DNA of 12,176 nucleotides from Deltaproteobacteria bacterium (GTDB taxonomy: Bacteria; SAR324; NAC60-12), in contig PBZZ01000124.1 in the NCBI GenBank assembly GCA_002730365.1, forward strand, positions 1-12,176, in the 5' to 3' direction. The notes below the pieces were generated by a model that saw only the letters and a program-made list of their open reading frames with translations, ran no database searches and was not told the origin of the DNA. Positions 6,654 to 12,176 of this stretch are shown piece by piece. The position numbers and the translations under genes were made by a program. Position 1 is the stretch's first letter. Each line of letters begins with the position of its first letter.

Positions 6654-7904
6654 ATGCAGTCCAACATCATCTCTTCGCCAGAATTGGCCAGTCAGGGTCA
6701 TCAAAAGATTGAGTGGGTACGACGCAACATGCCGATCCTGAATCAGTTGGAGGATCAATTTGCTCAGGAGCGTCCTTTTACGGGCAAGCGGGTGACAGTC
6801 TGTATTCACCTGGAAGCCAAGACCGCCTACCTAGTACTGGTACTTCGAGCCGGTGGGGCGATGGTTTCTGTCACAGGTAGTAATCCTGAATCAACAAAGG
6901 ACGATGTGGTAGCTGCACTTGCTGCAGAGGGACTGCATGTTTATGCTCGTCATGGTGCCAGCCCAGAGGAGATGCGCCGGTACATGAGCATTGCGCTGGA
7001 GTTACAACCGCATGTAGTGATTGACGACGGAGGAGATCTAGTCGAGCTACTCCATGAGTCGCAGCGGCAGCACGGAGAACAGATGCTTGGAGCTTGCGAA
7101 GAAACAACTTCTGGAGTGCTACGTGCCAGAGCCCGTGCCAGAGCTGGACAACTGCGTTTTCCAGTGGTGCTGGTCAATGATGCACGTTGCAAGTGCCTCT
7201 TCGACAATGTACACGGCACGGGACAGTCAGCCTGGGAAGCAGTGATGCGCTCCACCAACCTGGTATTGGCTGGTAAAACAGTGGTGATCATCGGTTACGG
7301 CTGGTGTGGAAAAGGGTGTGCACTGCGAGCACAAGGACTGGGTGCAAACGTAGTGGTTTGTGAGGTTGATCCGGTCAAGGCAGCCGATGCCATGATGAAT
7401 GGCTGTCGAGTCTTACCACTTAGAGAGGCCTGTCCAATTGCTGATGTCGTATTAACCGTTACTGGAGGGCGTCACGCCTTGCGTAGGGAACATTTCCCCT
7501 TGCTGAAGAACAATGTCCTGCTGGCCAATGCGGGTCATTTCTGGGAAGAAATCGATGTGGAGAGCCTGGAGGAAATGTCGACAGAGCGTCGAGAGTTACG
7601 TGCTAACATTGAAGGATTCCATCTCTCCAACGGGAATTGGCTGAATCTGCTGGGAGGTGGAAACATCGTCAATATTGCTTGTGGAGATGGTCACCCAGCG
7701 GAAATCATGGACACCAGCTTTGCCCTGCAAGCACTTTCCGCACGCTATGTGGTGCGGCAGGTGGGTAGGCTGGCCGCAGACTGTCATCCAGTGCCCACAG
7801 AGATTGATGAGCAGGTGGCCCGTTTGAAACTAAAAGCAGCAGGAGTTTCGATTGATACGCTGACCCAAGAGCAGCAGGATTATCTGGCAAACTGGCAAGT
7901 CTGA
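6654..7904 (+). CDS. ahcY: S-adenosylhomocysteine hydrolase, short archaeal/Thermotoga-type (possibly S-inosylhomocysteine hydrolase)
   Basis: This NAD-dependent cytosolic enzyme hydrolyses S-adenosylhomocysteine, the inhibitory product of SAM-dependent methylation, to homocysteine and the nucleoside. The 416 residues match the short family branch that lacks the roughly 40-residue insertion of typical bacterial and eukaryotic enzymes. Visible signatures are HLEAKTA at 52-58 (substrate base pocket), the DDGGD motif at 124-128, EETTSG at 149-154, VNDARCK with catalytic-position Lys180, FDN at 183-185, the NAD-binding GYGWCGKG at 214-221, NAGHF with His295, and GDGHP with His347. The ATG at 6654 is chosen because the residues before HLEAKTA (GHQKIEWVRRNMPILN) fit the family's N-terminus. 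No Shine-Dalgarno precedes it. The C-terminus ends in LTQEQQDYLANWQV rather than the Lys/Tyr tail of canonical enzymes. The deaminase gene begins seven bases after its stop, so substrate could be the inosyl form; that is inference. Confidence 0.93.
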   Translation: MQSNIISSPELASQGHQKIEWVRRNMPILNQLEDQFAQERPFTGKRVTVCIHLEAKTAYLVLVLRAGGAMVSVTGSNPESTKDDVVAALAAEGLHVYARHGASPEEMRRYMSIALELQPHVVIDDGGDLVELLHESQRQHGEQMLGACEETTSGVLRARARARAGQLRFPVVLVNDARCKCLFDNVHGTGQSAWEAVMRSTNLVLAGKTVVIIGYGWCGKGCALRAQGLGANVVVCEVDPVKAADAMMNGCRVLPLREACPIADVVLTVTGGRHALRREHFPLLKNNVLLANAGHFWEEIDVESLEEMSTERRELRANIEGFHLSNGNWLNLLGGGNIVNIACGDGHPAEIMDTSFALQALSARYVVRQVGRLAADCHPVPTEIDEQVARLKLKAAGVSIDTLTQEQQDYLANWQV

Positions 7905-7911
7905 GCAATTC

Positions 7912-9234
7912 ATGAAGCTACTGATAAGAAAAACCACCCTGGTCACCGTCAACGAGAAAGACGAGGTCTTGGAACAGGCCGACCTAGCGATTGTCGATGA
8001 TAAAATCGCTGCGATTGGCGAAATCCCGGAAGACTTTGTGCCGGACCGAATTCTTGAAGGACAGGACTGCATCGTGCTACCCGGGTTAGTCAATAGCCAT
8101 ACGCATTTGTCGATGACGCTGATGCGCAATTATGCGGACGATCTGGACTTCTGGCCCTGGTTGATGGAACGGATCAAGCCGCTGGAGGACCACCTGACTC
8201 TAGAGGACGTACGAATCGGTGCCCGTCTAGGTCTAGCAGAATTGATCAGAGGTGGAACAACCTGTTTTCATGACATGTATTTCCATCTGGATCAGGTTGC
8301 TGAAGAGGTGGAAGCTGCTGGTATAAGAGCCTGCCTCTGTGAAACATTGTTTGATAATGCTAGTCAAGGCGAACAAATGCTCCGTGATGCGGTTGAACTG
8401 CATCAACACTGGGATGGCCAAGCAGAAGGCCGGATCCGAGTTGCAATGGCCCCCCACTCAATTTATCTCTGCAGCCCGGGTTACCTGCGTGAAATTCTGC
8501 AGGAATCCTTGCAGCTACAGTGTGGGTGGCACACGCATCTCTGTGAAACAGAGCAAGAGGTGGAGAACTGCCGACAGCAGCATGGTAAAACCCCGGTGCA
8601 ATTATTGGCTGATCTTAATTGTTTTGAGGTTCCCGTAGTAGCGGCTCATGGAATCTATGTTGATGAGCAGGATCAGTGCTTGTTACGGGAAGGAAAGGTG
8701 AGCATTGCCCACAATCCGAGCAGTAACCTCAAGCTCGCCAATGGCATTGCTCCCATCCAGTCTCTGTTGCATCAGGGAGTGAACGTTTGCTTGGGAACGG
8801 ATGGAGCTGCCAGCAATAACAATCTCAACCTGTTTGAGGAAATGCACTTGGCAGCCTTGCTCCAGAAGTGGAGAAATCACGATGCTCGGGTTCTCCCTGC
8901 TTCAGAGGTCCTAAGAATGGCTACGATTCACGGTGCTCAGGCCTTGGGATTGGAGCACCAGATCGGATCGCTGGAAGTTGGCAAGCAGGCAGACCTGATC
9001 ATGCTCAACACATCCCAACCGCATCTCGCTCCACGCCATGACCCAATTGCGTTGCTTGTCTACTCTGCTCAGGCCTCAGATGTCTGCACAGTCATGGTCA
9101 ATGGGAAGATCCTGCTTGAAGATCATGTCCTGCAAACCCTAGATCAATCCTCCTTGCTGGAACAGGCTTCTCAGCAAACTCAACAATTGCTGCAGCGAGC
9201 AAAGGCTCACAAGCCAAAGTCTATAATGCCATAG
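7912..9234 (+). CDS. mtaD: 5-methylthioadenosine/S-adenosylhomocysteine deaminase, amidohydrolase family
   Basis: This 440-residue cytosolic metalloenzyme of the amidohydrolase superfamily deaminates the adenine ring of methylthioadenosine, S-adenosylhomocysteine and often adenosine or 5'-deoxyadenosine. The TIM-barrel metal site is complete: HTH with His63 and His65, His209 with the nearby catalytic-position Glu212 in HTHLCE, His246 in AAHGIYV, and Asp297 in LGTDGAASNNNLN. APHSIYLC with His182 matches the substrate loop of TM0936-type deaminases. Small beta-sandwich segments at both ends, including IGSLEVGKQADLIML, are typical of the family. The ATG follows the ahcY stop by seven bases with only a weak TGAG Shine-Dalgarno, implying translational coupling in a two-gene operon that ends at the terminator at 9265. 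The exact substrate preference (SAH, MTA or other) cannot be read from sequence alone; guanine or cytosine deaminase is less likely given the motifs. Confidence 0.9.
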   Translation: MKLLIRKTTLVTVNEKDEVLEQADLAIVDDKIAAIGEIPEDFVPDRILEGQDCIVLPGLVNSHTHLSMTLMRNYADDLDFWPWLMERIKPLEDHLTLEDVRIGARLGLAELIRGGTTCFHDMYFHLDQVAEEVEAAGIRACLCETLFDNASQGEQMLRDAVELHQHWDGQAEGRIRVAMAPHSIYLCSPGYLREILQESLQLQCGWHTHLCETEQEVENCRQQHGKTPVQLLADLNCFEVPVVAAHGIYVDEQDQCLLREGKVSIAHNPSSNLKLANGIAPIQSLLHQGVNVCLGTDGAASNNNLNLFEEMHLAALLQKWRNHDARVLPASEVLRMATIHGAQALGLEHQIGSLEVGKQADLIMLNTSQPHLAPRHDPIALLVYSAQASDVCTVMVNGKILLEDHVLQTLDQSSLLEQASQQTQQLLQRAKAHKPKSIMP

Positions 9235-9264
9235 CGCAGTCCGTTCGTGTTTTCTAGGCACCGC

Positions 9265-9300
9265 AAGAGGCTCTGAGCAAGAGCTTCTTCTTTCTCATTT
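9265..9300 (+). terminator. Rho-independent terminator of the ahcY-mtaD operon
   Basis: The arms AAGAGGCTCT (9265-9274) and AGAGCTTCTT (9280-9289) pair over 10 bp with one G-T wobble around a GAGCA loop. A T-rich tail (CTTTCTCATTT) follows. It starts 31 bases after the mtaD stop, so the antiporter gene downstream likely has its own promoter. The tail is interrupted by C and A, which lowers confidence slightly. Confidence 0.65.
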
Positions 9301-9323
9301 CCAACATTTTTGGCTGTTTCGGG

Positions 9324-11333
9324 ATGGAAATTCCGCTGTTACGAGATCTTGTAATCATTTTCAGTCTGTCGGTGGTGGTAATCTATGGCTGCCGACAGGT
9401 GAATTTACCGATTCTGGTCGGTTTGCTGGTTACCGGGATGCTGGTTGGCCCCAGAAGCTTTGGGCTAATTCACGAGGTACACCTGGTCGAAGTGATGGCA
9501 GAGATTGGTGTCATCCTACTGCTTTTCTCAATCGGAATTGAGTTCTCCCTGAAGAAGCTCTGGCAGATTCGTACACTCGTTCTAGTCGGTGGGACACTAC
9601 AAGTCGGCCTGACGATGTTGGGAACCTTTGCCGTGACGCACTACCTGCTGGGATGGGCAGCTACACAGGCTTGGTTTCTTGGGATGTTGTTATCGTTGTC
9701 CAGCACCGCCATTGTGCTCAAGCTCTACCAGGAACGTGGGGAGATGGAGACAATGCAGGGACGTCTAGCTTTGGGAGTCCTCATTTTTCAGGATATTGCG
9801 GCGGTGCTGATGATTCTGGTAACCCCGATGTTGGGAGGAGAAGTTCTCGATACATCGAGCCTTGATGTGTTGCGCCTGGTATTGATTGGTCTTGGTTTAC
9901 CATTGTTCATCTGGCTGGGATCTCAGTATGTTCTCCCCTGGATGTTGCATCGGGTGGTCAGTACTCGGAGTCCGGAATTGTTCCTGTTGAGCATTGTCAG
10001 CATCTGCTTTGCAGTAGCCTGGGGGTTTTCGCAGGTTGGTATTTCCTTGGCGCTGGGTGCCTTTTTAGCAGGTTTGGTGATTTCAGAGTCCGAGTACAGC
10101 CACGAAGCCTTCGAGCACGTGTTGCCGTTCCGGGAGATTTTTACCAGTATTTTCTTTGTTTCCGCCGGCATGCTGCTGGATATTGGTTATCTCTGGGAAC
10201 ATCTTGGGCTGGTGCTGGCTGTCTTGCTGGCTGTCTTAGTCTGCAAGTTGTTCATACTTTTGGTGGTGGCGATTCTATTGGGAATGCCGCTTCGCAAAGC
10301 TTGGATTGCAGGATTTAGTTTGTGTCAGGTGGGTGAGTTTGCCTTTGTGCTCAACACAACGGGTAGCCGCTTCCAGTTGTTGAGTCCGGACAATGAACAA
10401 CTCTTCCTGACTGTGATCGTCCTGACGATGATGCTCACCTCTTTTCTGATTGCCGGAGCTCCTCAGTTGACGCAGTCCCTGCTACACCTACCCTGGCCTC
10501 GACGTTTGCGAGCTGGGCTTTACAAAGGCTTGCGTCTACAGATTCGTTCTTCTCGCTATGATCTGCAGGATCATCTGGTGATTGTTGGTTATGGAATCAA
10601 TGGGCGCAACGTGGCTCGAGCCGCCAAACGAGCACAGGTACCCTACGTGGTGTTGGAAACCAACCCCGATACGGTTCGTAGTGAGCAAGCCCTGGGTGAA
10701 CCGCTGGTTTATGGTGATGCTACCCAGAAAGCGGTGTTGAACCGTGTAGGAATTCGGCAGGCAAGAACGGTTGTGGTGGTAATCGCAGAAGCAACGGCAA
10801 CTCGACGGATCGTTTCAGCAGTCAGAGAACTCAATCCAAGTGTTTACCTAATTGCTCGAACTCGTTATGTGCGCGAGGTGGAAGAACTACGCCGCCTCGG
10901 CGCCAATGAGGTTGTTCCTGAAGAATTTGAAACAGCGCTGGAGATCTTTGATCGAGTATTGACGCAGTACCTCGTACCTCGTCCAGAGATCGATCATCTT
11001 GTCGAGGAAATGCGCTCTGGGAATTATGGCCTATTGCGTCAGGAAGCTCTTCCTGAAACCACTGAGGTTTCCCAGGAACCCAACCTTCATCCAGAAATTC
11101 AAGTAACGACCTTGCTGCTGGATGCTGCCTGCTCCTGGACCGGCCAGTCGTTACAGAAAATCCATCTTCGTGCAGAGCATGGAGTGAGCTTGGTGGCTCT
11201 TCGCCGACAGGGGAAAATGCTGCTGGATTTGTCGGGCGAAACAATCCTTCAAGCAGATGACGAACTGTTTCTGATTGGTCCACCGGAAAAAATGCGACAG
11301 GTGGCTCAATTGCTACGAATTGAGGTAGTCTAA
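9324..11333 (+). CDS. KefB/KefC-like CPA2 monovalent cation:proton antiporter with fused RCK (TrkA-N/TrkA-C) module
   Basis: A 669-residue inner-membrane transporter. Residues 1 to about 385 form roughly 12 hydrophobic helices of the CPA2 Na+/H+ exchanger family. LSSTAIVLK at 125-133 and FQD with Gln156-Asp157 mark the ion-translocation core, and KAWIAGFSLCQVGEFAFVL at 325-343 is a typical late helix. Residues about 415-535 are a TrkA-N/RCK Rossmann domain with GYGINGRN at 423-429 and acidic Glu445 for nucleotide binding. Residues about 590-669 look like a TrkA-C ligand-binding domain. The glutathione-gating loop of KefC (HALESDIEP) is replaced by an unrelated SEYSHEAFEHVLPF segment (256-269), so gating by glutathione adducts is not supported. 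It likely exchanges K+ or Na+ for H+ under nucleotide control. The ATG at 9324 matches the hydrophobic N-terminus, but no real Shine-Dalgarno precedes it. It stands alone between a terminator and a convergent remnant. Confidence 0.93.
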   Translation: MEIPLLRDLVIIFSLSVVVIYGCRQVNLPILVGLLVTGMLVGPRSFGLIHEVHLVEVMAEIGVILLLFSIGIEFSLKKLWQIRTLVLVGGTLQVGLTMLGTFAVTHYLLGWAATQAWFLGMLLSLSSTAIVLKLYQERGEMETMQGRLALGVLIFQDIAAVLMILVTPMLGGEVLDTSSLDVLRLVLIGLGLPLFIWLGSQYVLPWMLHRVVSTRSPELFLLSIVSICFAVAWGFSQVGISLALGAFLAGLVISESEYSHEAFEHVLPFREIFTSIFFVSAGMLLDIGYLWEHLGLVLAVLLAVLVCKLFILLVVAILLGMPLRKAWIAGFSLCQVGEFAFVLNTTGSRFQLLSPDNEQLFLTVIVLTMMLTSFLIAGAPQLTQSLLHLPWPRRLRAGLYKGLRLQIRSSRYDLQDHLVIVGYGINGRNVARAAKRAQVPYVVLETNPDTVRSEQALGEPLVYGDATQKAVLNRVGIRQARTVVVVIAEATATRRIVSAVRELNPSVYLIARTRYVREVEELRRLGANEVVPEEFETALEIFDRVLTQYLVPRPEIDHLVEEMRSGNYGLLRQEALPETTEVSQEPNLHPEIQVTTLLLDAACSWTGQSLQKIHLRAEHGVSLVALRRQGKMLLDLSGETILQADDELFLIGPPEKMRQVAQLLRIEVV

Positions 11334-11346
11334 TTTCACTAATTTT

Positions 11347-11790
11347 TTAAAAAGTCTCTTCTGAAAATAAGAATTTGTAGTCTTCCCACGCTATCAACTC
11401 CGTTTCAAAAGCATCTTCTTTGAGTTTAGTGATTACAGCACAACCAGAATCCCAATGCAGGTGGCTTATAGCAAAGGAGTCTAGCTGATTGAAAAAGGAC
11501 AGGAGATCATCAACTTTTAATTGGTGATGATTTGGCCAATTACTCTGAGGCAGTAAGTCATCAATGAGGTAGAGCCCACTGACGGCTAATGTACTCAGTG
11601 CAAAATGGAGATGGCTGTATTTACCTGGCCAAGCATCCGCAAAAATAAAGTTGTATGCTTGAGGCCGACACAATTTCAAAAATTCTCTACCATCCTTAAT
11701 CATAAAATGTAAGCCCTGCTTTGGAGCCACTGCCGACTGAGCTGCTTTGGAGTACTCTTCATTAACTTCAACAGTATCTAATCGGCCTAT
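11347..11790 (-). pseudogene. 5'-truncated class I SAM-dependent O-methyltransferase remnant
   Basis: The frame is open from ATA at 11790 to the stop at 11347, about 147 codons. It reads IGRLDTVEVNEEYSKAAQ (motif II region with the acidic Glu), then the DG in MIKDGREF, YNFIFADAWPGKY, LYLIDDLLPQSNWP and a C-terminal WDSGCAVITK strand. This is the C-terminal two thirds of a small O-methyltransferase whose usual length is about 200-220 residues. The SAM-binding glycine motif and the N-terminal helices that should precede GRLDTVE are missing: a TGA at 11793-11791 closes the frame immediately upstream, more stops follow at 11838-11836 and 11931-11929, and no other frame gives a convincing motif I. 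The GTG at 11730 would make a 127-residue product without a cofactor site, so a functional enzyme is unlikely. The region is noticeably more AT-rich than the neighbouring genes. Alternatives are a sequencing frameshift or a cut by recombination; the space before the amidase gene is only about 155 bases. Confidence 0.7.
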
Positions 11791-11945
11791 TCATGACAAT
11801 TGAGGTGATCTCATTTCCACACTGATGATTTCTGATCAATATGTTAGCAGCTCCCCAATAAGTAGAGCCTTAAACAGCAAGTTATGAGCAGTCCAAAACT
11901 CACTGAAGTTAGAAGAACATCGAAAGTGCTACCTCAGCAAGATAA
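11791..11945. other. AT-rich gap between amidase end and methyltransferase remnant; no intact gene
   Basis: All three minus-strand frames here are broken by stops. One frame in register with the remnant encodes a hydrophobic stretch (FWTAHNLLFKALLIGELLTY) between stops at 11931-11929 and 11838-11836 that could be decayed methyltransferase N-terminus, but the match is too weak to assert. I see no hairpin, tRNA or direct repeat. Confidence 0.4.
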
Positions 11946-12176
11946 TCAACTCTGTTGCTCCCAGAGCCACTGGGCGACACGCAGTAGCCGAGCATCGGCT
12001 CCACGAGGAGCGACTAACTGCATCCCGATTGGCATGTCATTTTCCGCCTGAAAGAGAGGAAGGGTCAACGAGGGGGTACCGCAGAGGGTCCAGATTCCAT
12101 TGAAGACGGGATCTCCGGTAGTGTTGCGGTCTCGGGGTGCATGATCTGGAGCCGCAGGCATCACCAGTACATCAGC
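11946..12176 (-). CDS. Amidase signature family protein, C-terminal end (cut by the right edge)
   Basis: The frame is open from the right edge (12176) to TGA at 11946, giving the last 76 residues. It reads ADVLVMPAAPDHAPRD, then STOP-free TGDPVFNGIWTLCGTPSLTLPLF, then PIGMQLVAPRGADARLLRVAQWLW. This is the characteristic end of the amidase signature family (GatA-like fold), in which the GTPSLTLP and P(I)GMQLVAP segments line the substrate side of the active site. The Ser-cisSer-Lys triad lies in the missing N-terminal part. The substrate (carboxamide, allophanate, Glu-tRNA or other) cannot be told; the lone C-terminus does not look specifically like GatA because no gatB or gatC follows. Position and strand show that the methyltransferase remnant lies directly downstream. 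Confidence 0.88.
   Translation of the reverse strand, partial: ADVLVMPAAPDHAPRDRNTTGDPVFNGIWTLCGTPSLTLPLFQAENDMPIGMQLVAPRGADARLLRVAQWLWEQQS

Noticed and set aside
10831..11283. A 150-codon minus-strand open frame
   Set aside because: It lies wholly antisense to the RCK part of the antiporter, has no Shine-Dalgarno or recognisable motif, and is explained as a shadow frame.
11334..11346. A possible shared terminator between the convergent antiporter and methyltransferase remnant
   Set aside because: There is a T/A-rich run but no stable hairpin in front of it in either direction.

Overview
The window looks like chromosomal DNA from a Gram-negative, probably proteobacteria-like, bacterium. It encodes a respiratory complex I subunit, a type IV pilin-like protein, a lipoprotein with a lipobox, several Sec-exported proteins and a dihydrolipoyl dehydrogenase. 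The short, archaeal/Thermotoga-type S-adenosylhomocysteine hydrolase next to an MtaD-type deaminase is a combination I associate with deep-branching or anaerobe-related bacterial lineages. A SAR324- or Desulfobacterota-like source is possible, but this is a low-confidence guess made without any search. I see no insertion sequence, CRISPR array, tRNA or rRNA.

Layout. Positions 1-6479 are all on the minus strand and fall into two or three transcription units. Reading in the direction of transcription, the first runs nuoN (6479-5022), a prepilin (5014-4604), a TPR lipoprotein overlapping the prepilin's 3' end (about 4677-3232) and a periplasmic FlgT_N-like protein (3214-2009), then a probable terminator (1969-1920). 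The second is lpdA (1840-437), with its own terminator (426-396). The third is a secreted coiled-coil/TPR protein starting at 369 and running off the left edge. A 174-base divergent promoter region (6480-6653), with an inverted repeat, separates these from the plus-strand genes. Those are an ahcY-type hydrolase (6654-7904) and an MtaD/DadD-type deaminase (7912-9234) with a terminator at 9265-9300, then a KefB/KefC-like cation:proton antiporter with a fused RCK module (9324-11333). At the right end, back on the minus strand, are a 5'-truncated O-methyltransferase remnant (11790-11347) and the C-terminus of an amidase that enters from the right edge.

How the genes fit together. The ahcY-mtaD pair is the clearest functional unit. 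Both enzymes act on the by-product of SAM-dependent methylation, and their adjacency raises the possibility that S-adenosylhomocysteine is first deaminated to S-inosylhomocysteine and then hydrolysed. The lipoprotein, the FlgT_N-like protein and perhaps the prepilin form a second plausible unit, an uncharacterised cell-envelope assembly unusually placed behind an orphan nuoN. lpdA stands without the E1/E2 genes of any 2-oxo acid dehydrogenase complex in view. The most reviewable oddities are the unclear start of the lipoprotein gene, the decayed methyltransferase, the near-leaderless look of ahcY, and the dyad between nuoN and ahcY.
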